64,000 nt of DNA from Streptomyces sp. ISL-1 (GTDB lineage: Bacteria > Actinomycetota > Actinomycetes > Streptomycetales > Streptomycetaceae), in NCBI RefSeq assembly GCF_018614585.1, contig NZ_JAGGOI010000017.1, forward strand, positions 94,861 through 158,860, given 5' to 3'. The position numbers and the translations under genes are program-made. This document shows, piece by piece, positions 1 through 7,314 of this stretch. Position 1 is the first letter of the stretch. Each line of letters starts with the position of its first letter. Below the pieces are notes generated by a model. It saw only the letters and a list, made by a program, of their open reading frames with translations. It made no database searches and had not been told where the DNA came from.

Positions 1-212
1 TCCCGTCCTACCGCGACCTGGGCGTCGACCTGGACAAGCTGAACGTCAACGGCGGCGCCATCGCCGTCGGCCACCCCTTCGGCATGACGGGCGCCAGGAT
101 CACCGGAACGCTGATCAACAGCCTCCAGTTCCACGACAAGCAGTTCGCCCTGGAGACGATGTGCGTGGGCGGTGGCCAGGGCATGGCCATGGTCATCGAG
201 CGGCTGAGCTGA
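1..212 (+). CDS. Thiolase (acetyl-CoA C-acyltransferase), C-terminal part
   Basis: This is the last 69 codons of a thiolase whose beginning lies outside the window. The visible part has the thiolase C-terminal signatures: NVNGGAIAVGHPFGMTGAR, carrying the catalytic GHP histidine, and CVGGGQGMAMVIE, carrying the second active-site cysteine (CxGGGQG). Family knowledge: these enzymes cleave or condense acyl-CoA in fatty-acid beta-oxidation or acetoacetyl-CoA metabolism in the cytoplasm; which reaction this one performs cannot be decided from the tail. The reading frame starts at base 3 and stops at TGA 210-212. Oddly, the last codons and the stop are the start of a 100-bp tandem repeat that runs past the gene. 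Confidence 0.93.
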   Translation, partial: PSYRDLGVDLDKLNVNGGAIAVGHPFGMTGARITGTLINSLQFHDKQFALETMCVGGGQGMAMVIERLS

Positions 213-505
213 GCGGCAGCGGAGGGTATGGGTCGCCTGAGGTACGAAGGCGGCACTTGCCCGAAGCAGAGGCGAAGCGGAACGCGACCAAGAGAGCGAG
301 CGGCTGAGCTGAGCGGCAGCGGAGGGTATGGGTCGCCTGAGGTACGAAGGCGGCACTTGCCCGAAGCGGAGGCCGAAGCGGAACGCGACCAAGAGAGCGA
401 GCGGCTGAGCTGAGCGGCAGCGGAGGGTATGGGTCGCCTGAGGTACGAAGGCGGCACTTGCCCGAAGCGGAGGCAAAGCGGAACGCGACCAAGGGATCGA
501 ACGCC
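198..505. repeat. Three tandem copies of a ~100-bp unit spanning the thiolase stop
   Basis: Units begin at 198, 298 and 399 (periods 100 and 101 bp), each opening with gagcggctgagctga, which in the first unit is the end of the thiolase gene. The copies differ by a few substitutions and 1-2 bp indels (around 266-275, 367-380, 468-480). The last copy degrades near 500. No believable gene lies in it; both strands stay open only because the GC-rich unit lacks stop codons. Confidence 0.9.
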
Positions 506-553
506 TCAGCTAGACCCTTTCGGGCCCGCGCGGAACTCGAGTCGTGACCGAAT

Positions 554-595
554 CTCCCCCAGGATGTGACCTATCTCCTGGGGGAGTGCTCTTTT
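554..595 (+). terminator. Hairpin terminator downstream of the thiolase
   Basis: An 11-bp perfect stem (554-564 with 576-586, CTCCCCCAGGA/TCCTGGGGGAG) with an 11-nt loop is followed by tgctctttt. It closes the thiolase transcript after the tandem repeat. Confidence 0.75.
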
Positions 596-737
596 CCCAG
601 GTCAGCGCTACATTCACGCCAAACGCAGGACACAAAGTCCTGTCCATTTCGTGACGTAATGCACTGACAGGGGGCGCGGACTCACCGCAAGCTGATGTAG
701 GAAGTCGGGGGGATCGAGTGAAACCGGGAGTAAGTCA

Positions 738-1565
738 GTGAGCGCCATGTCTCTTGCCCTGCTGCTGACCACGGCCGCAGCCACGGCCGTGGGAGCCGCT
801 GCCCTGCACGCCGCCCACGGGCTCCGTAAGCAGGTCACGGCCCTGCGCACCGAGCTCTTCACCGCGCACGGCACCAGCCGCATCGCCTCCGTACCGCAGG
901 CCCGCCCGGCGCCGGATGGCGAGATACGCGCCGCTGTCGCCGAGGCGCTGGCCGAGGAGCGGGAGCGGGAACTGGCCGAGGCGCGCGCCTTCTGGGCCGC
1001 GCAGGAGACCCGCGACGCGGCGGACGCTCCCTCCCTGCTGGGCGGCCTGGGCGCCCCTGGCGACGAGCTGCCGCCCTTCTACGTCCCGCGCCAGTCCGAC
1101 TTCGCGGGCCTGGAGGCGATGGACTTCGAGGCGGCCGACGCACTCGACGAGATGGCGGACCTGCCCGAGGTGACGGAGTTCGCCGAGGACTCCCCCGAGC
1201 TGGCCGCGGCCCGCCGCCGCCACCCCTCGCACCCGGACTTCGTCCCGGTACAGACCCCGGTGGTCACCGACCACGAGCGCACCGTGGCCCGCCTCGACGA
1301 GCTCGCCGAGTCGCGTACGGCCCTCTGCGACGTGCGTCCGGGACCGCTCGGCACCCTTGATGTGTACGTCTTCGCCGACGGCACGACGCTCTGTATGACC
1401 CCCGGCCACCGCGAGACCGCCGAGCAGCTGGCCGAGGCGCTGCACGCCGGCGACGCTCCGGTGCTGCTCGGCGGCTCCGGCATCGCGGGCGCGTACACCC
1501 TGACCTTCGGGTACGGCGAGGAGAGCATCTACATCCTCGCGGACCGCGTCATCGCGTCGCTGTAG
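738..1565 (+). CDS. Conserved hypothetical membrane-anchored protein
   Basis: 275 residues, function not recognised. Residues 3-27 form a hydrophobic, alanine-rich N-terminal segment that is either a membrane anchor or an uncleaved signal. Residues 60-90 are charged and helical (a run of EERERELAEAR type), followed by an acidic linker (about 110-160) and a compact C-terminal domain (about 175-275) with alternating beta-like stretches. The GTG start at 738 is preceded by GGGAG at 726-730, a 7-nt spacing; an ATG at 747 is the alternative. It stands alone between the terminator at 554-595 and a convergent gene. The position and composition suggest an actinomycete-specific family. Confidence 0.8.
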   Translation: MSAMSLALLLTTAAATAVGAAALHAAHGLRKQVTALRTELFTAHGTSRIASVPQARPAPDGEIRAAVAEALAEERERELAEARAFWAAQETRDAADAPSLLGGLGAPGDELPPFYVPRQSDFAGLEAMDFEAADALDEMADLPEVTEFAEDSPELAAARRRHPSHPDFVPVQTPVVTDHERTVARLDELAESRTALCDVRPGPLGTLDVYVFADGTTLCMTPGHRETAEQLAEALHAGDAPVLLGGSGIAGAYTLTFGYGEESIYILADRVIASL

Positions 1566-1589
1566 CCCCCGCGAGCCGCCCGGCCCGGG

Positions 1590-1916
1590 TTACAGCCCCG
1601 CCCGCCGCTCGGCCGCCTCAACGAGACCCACGGCCTCGTCCACCTCCCTCAGGGACCCGGACGGGGCCGTCCGCAACGCTTCAGCCAAATCGTGCCCGGC
1701 GACGTTAAGTTGATCCGCGACTGCGAACAGTCCCGCCTCCGGCATGATCCGCGGGGCCTGTCCGGGCGCCTCGAACCGCTGGGCCCGCACCGCCAATTCC
1801 CTGGCCAGTGCCAGCCCTTCGGCCGCCGCACCGCGGTTCAGCCGGCTCTGCGGGGCGGCCCGCAGACGGTCGGCGAAGCGGTCGACAGCCCTCGTCAGCT
1901 CAGTCGTATCAAGCAC
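1590..1916 (-). CDS. Small alpha-helical hypothetical protein
   Basis: 108 residues, predicted from composition to be almost entirely helical (many A, L, R, E), with no signal peptide or membrane segment. Function not recognised. The start is a GTG at 1916 with a weak AGGG about 8 nt upstream. It is convergent with the gene ending at 1565 (24 bp apart) and divergent from the DUF4287-like gene at 2016, so the 99 bp between 1917 and 2015 should hold both promoters. Codon use is typical of the neighbouring backbone, which supports a real gene despite its size. Confidence 0.65.
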   Translation of the reverse strand: MLDTTELTRAVDRFADRLRAAPQSRLNRGAAAEGLALARELAVRAQRFEAPGQAPRIMPEAGLFAVADQLNVAGHDLAEALRTAPSGSLREVDEAVGLVEAAERRAGL

Positions 1917-2015
1917 TCCGCGACCCTATGCGCCACCCCGGCACTGTTGCCAATACGCGAACGCTCAGGCACGGTGGCGTGAAGGACCACACGCGCAAAG
2001 CGTCCGGAGGCGCCG

Positions 2016-2246
2016 ATGTCCCAAGTCTTCTCCGAAGAGACCCATCGCAACCTGATCTCCCGAATCCCGCACTGCACTGGTCGTGATATCTCCGACTGGC
2101 TCCGCACCGTCGATGAAGGACCCTCCCTCTTCCGCTTCGAAGAGAAGGTCAGCTGGCTCCGGAGCGAGCACAACCTCGCGTACGGACATGCCAAAGCGAT
2201 CATCCACGAGTACGACCTGAGGCGCGCTGCGCGCAAGCTGCTCTAG
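2016..2246 (+). CDS. DUF4287-like small protein
   Basis: 76 residues. The pattern ISRIPHCTGRDISDWLRTV, then FEEKVSWLRSEHNLAYGHAKAII, matches the DUF4287 signature (a first helix ending in the W of a 'tGkt..eW' motif, then a 'WLk.eHglghghA.aiv' motif). The family is widespread in actinobacteria and has no established biochemical role; it is often found as an independent small protein or fused to DUF5655. The ATG at 2016 has a GGAGG at 2006-2010, 5 nt away, so the start is secure. A strong bidirectional terminator follows at 2274-2312. Confidence 0.82.
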   Translation: MSQVFSEETHRNLISRIPHCTGRDISDWLRTVDEGPSLFRFEEKVSWLRSEHNLAYGHAKAIIHEYDLRRAARKLL

Positions 2247-2273
2247 GTCCGCACCGCCAGACGCCGACCAGAC

Positions 2274-2312
2274 GCCGAAGGGCCCGCGGGCAATCCCCGC
2301 GGGCCCTTCGGC
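2274..2312. terminator. Bidirectional terminator
   Basis: A perfect 17-bp inverted repeat (2274-2290 with 2296-2312) with a 5-nt loop, between two convergent genes ending at 2246 (+) and 2340 (-). Confidence 0.9.
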
Positions 2313-2339
2313 ACGGTCTGGGCGACCGGTCCTGGACGG

Positions 2340-3230
2340 TCAGTCGTTGCCATTGAGGATCGACAGCAGCCGCAGCATCTCCAGGTAGATCCACACCAGG
2401 GTCAGGGTGAGGCCGAAGGCCGCCAGCCAGGACTCCTCGCGCGGAGCGCCGTACGCGATCCCGTCCTCGACCTGCTTGAAGTCCAGGGCCAGGAAGCAGG
2501 CGCCGAGGAGGACGCCGATGACACCGAAGAGGATGCCGAGGCCGCCGCTGCGGAAGCCGAGGCCGTCACCGCCGCCGATGACGGCGAACAGCAGGTTGAC
2601 CACCATGAGCAGGATGAAGCCCATGGCCGCGGCCATCACAAAGCCGTAGAAGCGGCGGTTGACCCGGATGAGCCGGGTCTTGTACGCGATGAGCACACCG
2701 GCGAAGACGCACATGGTGCCGAGCACCGCCTGCATCACTGTGCCGGGGCTGATGTAGGTGCTGACCGCGCTGGAGATCACCCCGAGGAAGACGCCCTCGA
2801 AGGCGGCGTACGCCAGGATCAGCGCCGGCACCGGCTTGCGCTTGAACGCCTGAATGAGCGAAAGGACAATGGCCACCAGGGCCGCGCCGATCGCGATGCC
2901 GTACGACTTGCCGATGTTGGCCTCGTCGACGGGCAGCAGGACCCAGGAGAGCACGGCGGTGACGACGACCGTGCCGAGCGTCATGGCGGTGCGCGCCACG
3001 ACGTCGTCGATGGTCATCACATTGGGACGGGCGGGGGCCTGCGGGCCCGCGCCGAGCTGTGTGTCCGCGGGTGCGTACGGGTTGGTGGCGTACGGGTTGC
3101 CTGCACCCTGGGTGTAGGGGTCGTTACCTACGACGGGGCCCCCGGCCTGCGGCTGCTGCGCGTTGAACCCCGCGTAGCCGTTGTCGCGGCTGAACCCCCG
3201 TCGCGAGAAGACCGGGTTACTGCTCCTCAT
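2340..3230 (-). CDS. Bax inhibitor-1/YccA-like membrane protein
   Basis: 296 residues. Residues 1-75 are a polar N-terminal tail rich in N, P, G, Q and Y (ANPYAPADTQ type), followed by seven hydrophobic segments between about residues 80 and 290. The end of the protein (FALTLTLVWIYLEMLRLL type, after LDFKQVEDGIAYGAP) has the acidic residue pair and the 'W.YL..L.LL' helix typical of actinobacterial Bax inhibitor-1 like proteins. Family knowledge: these are integral membrane proteins, and some act as pH-sensitive calcium leak channels; the role in Streptomyces is unknown. The ATG at 3230 has an ideal AAGGAGGAG upstream. It is transcribed toward the 2274-2312 terminator, downstream of bldA on the same strand. 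Confidence 0.88.
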   Translation of the reverse strand: MRSSNPVFSRRGFSRDNGYAGFNAQQPQAGGPVVGNDPYTQGAGNPYATNPYAPADTQLGAGPQAPARPNVMTIDDVVARTAMTLGTVVVTAVLSWVLLPVDEANIGKSYGIAIGAALVAIVLSLIQAFKRKPVPALILAYAAFEGVFLGVISSAVSTYISPGTVMQAVLGTMCVFAGVLIAYKTRLIRVNRRFYGFVMAAAMGFILLMVVNLLFAVIGGGDGLGFRSGGLGILFGVIGVLLGACFLALDFKQVEDGIAYGAPREESWLAAFGLTLTLVWIYLEMLRLLSILNGND

Positions 3231-3338
3231 CTCACTCCTCCTTGGCCACCCTGCGCGGCCTTGAGGTCAAGAGTAATGCGGGAGCAAAAGAAGGACCCTA
3301 GTGCTCGGGGAGGATCTTTCCAGGATCGTGACCACAGC

Positions 3339-3356
3339 GCCGCCCGCCAGGGCGGC
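3339..3356 (-). terminator. Short GC hairpin downstream of bldA
   Basis: Stem of 7 bp (3339-3345 with 3350-3356) and 4-nt loop, 25-42 nt past the tRNA 3' end on the minus strand. There is no strong U tract, so this is a weak terminator call. Confidence 0.4.
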
Positions 3357-3380
3357 CACCGCCAGGCGTGGAGCGCGTTG

Positions 3381-3466
3381 TGGTGCCCGGAACCGGACTC
3401 GAACCGGTACGCCCCCGAGGGGCAGCGAGGTTTAAGCTCGCCGTGTCTGCATTCCACCATCCGGGC
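3381..3466 (-). tRNA. bldA: tRNA-Leu(UAA), the bldA tRNA
   Basis: On the minus strand an 86-nt tRNA starts GCCCGGA and ends TCCGGGCACCA, giving a 7-bp acceptor stem with an encoded CCA (3383-3381). It has a long class-II variable arm (GCTGCCCCTCGGGGGCGT) and a T arm CCGGTTCGAGTCCGG. The anticodon loop reads CTTAAAC around GAGCTTAAACCTC, so the anticodon is UAA and decodes UUA. Established knowledge: in Streptomyces the only tRNA for UUA is BldA, which gates translation of the few TTA-containing genes (development, antibiotic regulators, accessory genes). The sequence agrees with bldA as I remember it. One in-frame TTA codon was found in this window's accessory region (29203-29205). Confidence 0.97.
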
Positions 3467-3492
3467 GTGGCGCGAGTCCGCGTTGCCACTGG

Positions 3493-3525
3493 AGCCTATC
3501 CGGGTAGATCGACCGGTCCGCGGGG
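3493..3525 (-). promoter_or_regulatory. Candidate bldA promoter
   Basis: A TAGGCT hexamer (minus strand, 3498-3493) lies 27 nt upstream of the mature 5' end. It fits a HrdB-type -10 (TAgxxT) giving a leader of about 20 nt. No convincing TTGACN -35 is visible at 16-18 nt spacing. Confidence 0.35.
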
Positions 3526-3842
3526 CCGGTGGCCCGATCTTGTCTTATTTTATTGACGCCTGAGGGTGCGTCAGCGCAGGTAAGGGGTCATTCGTACATG
3601 CCCCGCCCGGCTCCTGACCGCCGCTGTCCGCACGCGGGATTGACGGAAAGTCGCCGCCCCCCTCCACCGCCCCGCCCCCTCACCGGATCTCAGGGACGCC
3701 GTCATACCAAAGGAGGACGATCGGGCTCTGCGGTCCGACTGAAGGGGGCCCTTGGAACGGGCACCGGGAGTGACGATTCGCCGCCGGACGGCGGACAGGA
3801 TGGTCTCGTCCCCGCAAGTCACCGTGACAGGAGAGCCCACTC
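3526..3842. other. Intergenic region between bldA and the ABC operon
   Basis: About 317 bp without a supported gene. It contains a T/A-rich patch near 3541-3553, which could belong to a divergent promoter, and an isolated AAAGGAGGA at 3709-3717 with no start codon at a suitable distance. The ABC promoter must lie here, but I cannot place it. Confidence 0.5.
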
Positions 3843-4613
3843 GTGACCACCACCCCCATCGCTCACCGCGCCACCGCAGTGGCCGCCCGCGCCACGGACC
3901 TGTCCAAGGTGTACGGACAGGGCGAGACCCAGGTGGTCGCGCTCGACCATGTCACCGTGGACTTCCGGCAGGCGGAGTTCACCGCGATCATGGGCCCCTC
4001 GGGCTCCGGCAAGTCCACGCTGATGCACTGCGTGGCCGGCCTGGACAGCTTCAGCTCCGGGTCCGTACGGATCGGTGAGACCGAGCTCGGCTCCCTCAAG
4101 GACAAGCAGTTGACCCAGCTGCGCCGGGACAAGATCGGCTTCATCTTCCAGGCGTTCAATCTGCTGCCGACACTGACTGGCCTGGAGAACATCACTCTCC
4201 CGATGGACATCGCGGGCCGTAAGCCCGACAAGCAGTGGCTGAAGCAGGTCATCGAGATGGTGGGCCTGCAGGACCGGCTCAGCCACCGCCCCACCCAGCT
4301 CTCCGGCGGCCAGCAGCAGCGCGTCGCCGTCGCCCGCGCCCTCGCCTCCCAGCCGGAGATCATCTTCGGTGACGAGCCGACCGGAAACCTGGACTCGCGC
4401 TCGGGCGCGGAAGTCCTGGGCTTCCTGCGCAACTCCGTACGTGAGCTCGGTCAGACCGTCGTCATGGTCACGCACGACCCGGTGGCCGCCTCCTACGCCG
4501 ACCGGGTGATTTTCCTGGCGGACGGCCGGATCGTCGACGAGATGCTGCACCCCACCGCCGACGGGGTCCTCGACCGGATGAAGGAGTTCGACGCCAAGGG
4601 CCGGACCAGCTGA
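3843..4613 (+). CDS. MacB/LolD-type ABC transporter ATP-binding protein
   Basis: 256 residues. Walker A is GPSGSGKST (about residues 50-58), Q-loop FQAFNLLPTL, signature LSGGQQQRVAVARAL, Walker B IIFGDEPTGNLDS and H-loop VMVTHD. The conserved 'GNLDS' and 'FQ.FNLLP' wording is typical of the MacB/LolD/FtsE group that works with FtsX-like permeases as mechanotransmission machines rather than classic transporters. The GTG start at 3843 has AGGAG at about 3830. The gene is 52 bp upstream of the permease at 4666, forming a two-gene operon. A close paralogous pair lies at 56141-59496 on the other strand. Substrate unknown. Confidence 0.95.
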   Translation: MTTTPIAHRATAVAARATDLSKVYGQGETQVVALDHVTVDFRQAEFTAIMGPSGSGKSTLMHCVAGLDSFSSGSVRIGETELGSLKDKQLTQLRRDKIGFIFQAFNLLPTLTGLENITLPMDIAGRKPDKQWLKQVIEMVGLQDRLSHRPTQLSGGQQQRVAVARALASQPEIIFGDEPTGNLDSRSGAEVLGFLRNSVRELGQTVVMVTHDPVAASYADRVIFLADGRIVDEMLHPTADGVLDRMKEFDAKGRTS

Positions 4614-4665
4614 ACGACCGCTGTTCCTCAACCCCTCCGGCTCTCACCCCAGGACTGACACAGAC

Positions 4666-7218
4666 ATGTTCCGTACCGCCCTGCGCAATGTGCTCGCGCA
4701 CAAGGCCAGACTGTTGATGACCGTGCTCGCCGTGATGCTCGGCGTGGCCTTCGTCTCCGGCACCCTGGTCTTCACCGACACCCTCGGCAACGCCTACCGC
4801 AATCAGTCGGCCAAGAGCTACGACAATGTCGCGGTCGCCGTCACCACCTACCCCAACCCCCAGAGCGACGGCACGAAGGACGCCGGCATAGACACCCGGA
4901 CCCTGGACAAGATCCGGGGGCTGGACGGGGTCGCCGGCGCCACCGGGCGGGTCTCCGGCTTCGCCGGGGTCGCCGACCAGGACGGCAAGCTGATCGGCAA
5001 CGGCTGGTCCAACACCGGCGCGAACTTCGCCCCCGGCAAGGACGGCAAGGACGCCGCCTACACCTTCACCGACGGCTCGGGCCCGGTGAAGGACGTCCAG
5101 ATCGCCCTCGACGAGGACTCCGCGGCCAAGGGCAAGTACCGGGTCGGGGACACCGTGCGGGTCGCGACCAACGGCCCGGTGAAGGAGTACACCCTCTCCG
5201 GTGTCTTCACCACCGAGGACGGCGCGGTCAACGCGGGCGGCAGTCTGGTCCTCTTCGACACCCCGGTCGCCCAGAAGCTGTATCTGCAGCCCGGCTACTT
5301 CAAGGACGTCACCATCGCCGCCGCGGCCGACGCCTCCGACCAGAAGATCCTGGACGAGGTCAAGCCGCTGCTGCCCAAGGACGCCGAGGCACAGACCGGC
5401 AAGCAACTCGCCGACGACCAGGCCCGGGAGATCGAGCAGGGCCTGTCCAACCTCAACACGATGCTGCTCGCCTTCGCGGCCATCGCCCTGTTCGTGGGCG
5501 TCTTCCTGATCGCCAACACCTTCACCATGCTGGTCGCCCAGCGCACCAGGGAACTGGCGCTGATGCGCGCCGTCGGCGCCTCCCGCCGCCAGGTCAAGCG
5601 CTCGGTGATGCTCGAGGCGCTGGTGGTCGGCGCGCTCGCCTCCGTGATCGGCTTCGTCCTCGGTATCGGTCTTGCGACCGGGCTGCGCTCGGCGATGGGC
5701 TCCTTCGGTGCGAAGGTGCCCGCCGGTCCGCTGATCGTCTCGCCCACCGCGATCGCCTCCGCGCTCGCCGTCGGTGTACTGGTCACCGTGCTCGCCGCGT
5801 GGCTGCCCGCCCGCCGGGCCGCGAAGATCCCGCCGGTGGCGGCGATGGGCAGCGCCCATCTGCCCGCGACCACCAAGTCCCTGGTCGTACGCAACACCCT
5901 CGGCAGTGTCATCACGCTGGCCGGTGCGGCGGCGATCCTCGCCGGTGCGGCGATGGGCAAGGACACGGGCCGGATGGTGATCGGCGGCGGCGCGTTCCTG
6001 ACGCTGATCGGCATCATCGTGCTGATCCCGCTGCTGTCCCGTCCGGTCATCGCGCTGGCGCGACCCCTGCTGAACCGGTTGTTCGGGGTCTCCGGCAAGC
6101 TGGCCGGGCAGAACGCGGTCCGCAATCCGCGCCGTACCGGAGCCACCGCTTCGGCGCTGGCGATCGGCCTCACGCTGGTCACCGGCCTCACGGTCATCGG
6201 TGTCACGCTGGGCCAGGCCATCGACAAGATGACCACGGACAACATCCGCGCCGACTACATGGTCACCATGGCCGGCGGCGGCGCCCTCGACAAGTCGGCG
6301 CTCACCGCGCTGGAGAAGGCGAAGGGGGTCAGCGCGGTCTCCCCGCAGCAGGCCACCTCGCTCGAGATCAAGAACGAGTTCCACTCCGCCTCCGCGGTCA
6401 CCCCCGGGGACGTGGAGGAGGTCTTCGACCTGAAGACGGTCTCCGGCTCCATGGCCACGCTCGGCAAGGGCCAGATCGCCGTCGCCGAGAAGACCGCCAA
6501 GTCGAACGGCTGGAAGGCCGGCGACACGGTGGGGGTGAAGTTCGGCGACGACAGCGAGGGCGGCAAGGCGGAGACGAAGACCCTGACGATCGGCGCGGTC
6601 TACAAGGAGAACGAGTTCCTCTCGCCGGTCCTGGTGCCGACGTCGCTGGTCGCTCCCTTCGAGCCGAAGCCGTACATCCCCGAGGTCTGGGTGAAGATGG
6701 AAGGCGGCGCGAGCACGGCGAACGAGCAGGCGCTGGTGAACGCGCTGGGTGACAACCCGGCGATGAGCATCATGGACCGGCAGGACATCCGGAACATGTT
6801 CGGCGGCATGATCAACACCATGCTGAACATCATGTACGGACTGCTGGCGATGGCCCTGCTCATCGCGGTGCTCGGTGTCATCAACACCCTCGCGATGTCC
6901 GTCTTCGAACGTCAGCAGGAGATCGGCATGCTGCGGGCGATCGGCCTGGACCGCCGGAAGGTCAAGCGCATGATCCGCCTGGAGGCGGTGGTGATCTCGC
7001 TCTTCGGCGCGGTGATCGGCATCGGACTCGGCTCCTTCCTGGCCTGGGCGGTCGGCGAGACGATCAAGTCCGACATCCCCGGGTACGCGCTGGTCGTGCC
7101 GTGGGACCGGATCGGGATCTTCCTGCTGCTCGCCGGGGTGGTCGGGGTGCTGGCCTCGCTGTGGCCGGCGCGCAGTGCCGCCAGGCTGAACATGCTGACG
7201 GCGATCAAGACCGAGTAA
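4666..7218 (+). CDS. FtsX-like permease of a MacB-type ABC system
   Basis: 850 residues with two FtsX repeats. Each has an extracytoplasmic domain bounded by membrane helices: an N-terminal helix at about 15-40 followed by a MacB-like periplasmic/extracellular region (45-260), three helices (265-380), middle helices (about 410-530), a second extracellular region (535-715) and three terminal helices (720-845). The motif 'R.REL.LMRAVGASRRQVKRSV' after the first cluster and 'R.QEIGMLRAIGLDRRKVKRMI' after the last are the FtsX cytoplasmic loops that contact the ATPase. Start ATG 4666 has only a weak SD (CAGGA). A strong terminator follows at 7231-7270. The likely role is export or cell-envelope work; the cargo cannot be inferred. 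Confidence 0.94.
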   Translation: MFRTALRNVLAHKARLLMTVLAVMLGVAFVSGTLVFTDTLGNAYRNQSAKSYDNVAVAVTTYPNPQSDGTKDAGIDTRTLDKIRGLDGVAGATGRVSGFAGVADQDGKLIGNGWSNTGANFAPGKDGKDAAYTFTDGSGPVKDVQIALDEDSAAKGKYRVGDTVRVATNGPVKEYTLSGVFTTEDGAVNAGGSLVLFDTPVAQKLYLQPGYFKDVTIAAAADASDQKILDEVKPLLPKDAEAQTGKQLADDQAREIEQGLSNLNTMLLAFAAIALFVGVFLIANTFTMLVAQRTRELALMRAVGASRRQVKRSVMLEALVVGALASVIGFVLGIGLATGLRSAMGSFGAKVPAGPLIVSPTAIASALAVGVLVTVLAAWLPARRAAKIPPVAAMGSAHLPATTKSLVVRNTLGSVITLAGAAAILAGAAMGKDTGRMVIGGGAFLTLIGIIVLIPLLSRPVIALARPLLNRLFGVSGKLAGQNAVRNPRRTGATASALAIGLTLVTGLTVIGVTLGQAIDKMTTDNIRADYMVTMAGGGALDKSALTALEKAKGVSAVSPQQATSLEIKNEFHSASAVTPGDVEEVFDLKTVSGSMATLGKGQIAVAEKTAKSNGWKAGDTVGVKFGDDSEGGKAETKTLTIGAVYKENEFLSPVLVPTSLVAPFEPKPYIPEVWVKMEGGASTANEQALVNALGDNPAMSIMDRQDIRNMFGGMINTMLNIMYGLLAMALLIAVLGVINTLAMSVFERQQEIGMLRAIGLDRRKVKRMIRLEAVVISLFGAVIGIGLGSFLAWAVGETIKSDIPGYALVVPWDRIGIFLLLAGVVGVLASLWPARSAARLNMLTAIKTE

Positions 7219-7230
7219 CTCCGGTACGCC

Positions 7231-7270
7231 ACAAGGGCCCCGCGACCTGGGCAGGTCGCGGGGCCCCTGT
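7231..7270. terminator. Terminator after the first ABC operon
   Basis: An 18-bp stem (7231-7248 with 7253-7270, one G-U type mismatch) with a GGGC loop. It lies between convergent genes ending at 7218 (+) and 7315 (-). Confidence 0.88.
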
Positions 7271-7314
7271 GCTTGCGCCCGGGTCCCGTGCGCCCGGATC
7301 GCCGCCCGACGCCG

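Noticed and set aside
198..505. CRISPR array
   Set aside because: Units are head to tail without spacers, only three copies, and no cas genes are in the window.
3709..3717. AAAGGAGGA as the start of a small gene
   Set aside because: No ATG, GTG or TTG lies 4-12 bases downstream in an open frame of useful length.
4468..6384. A 638-residue minus-strand frame
   Set aside because: Antisense to the ABC permease; composition of D, G and R typical of a shadow.
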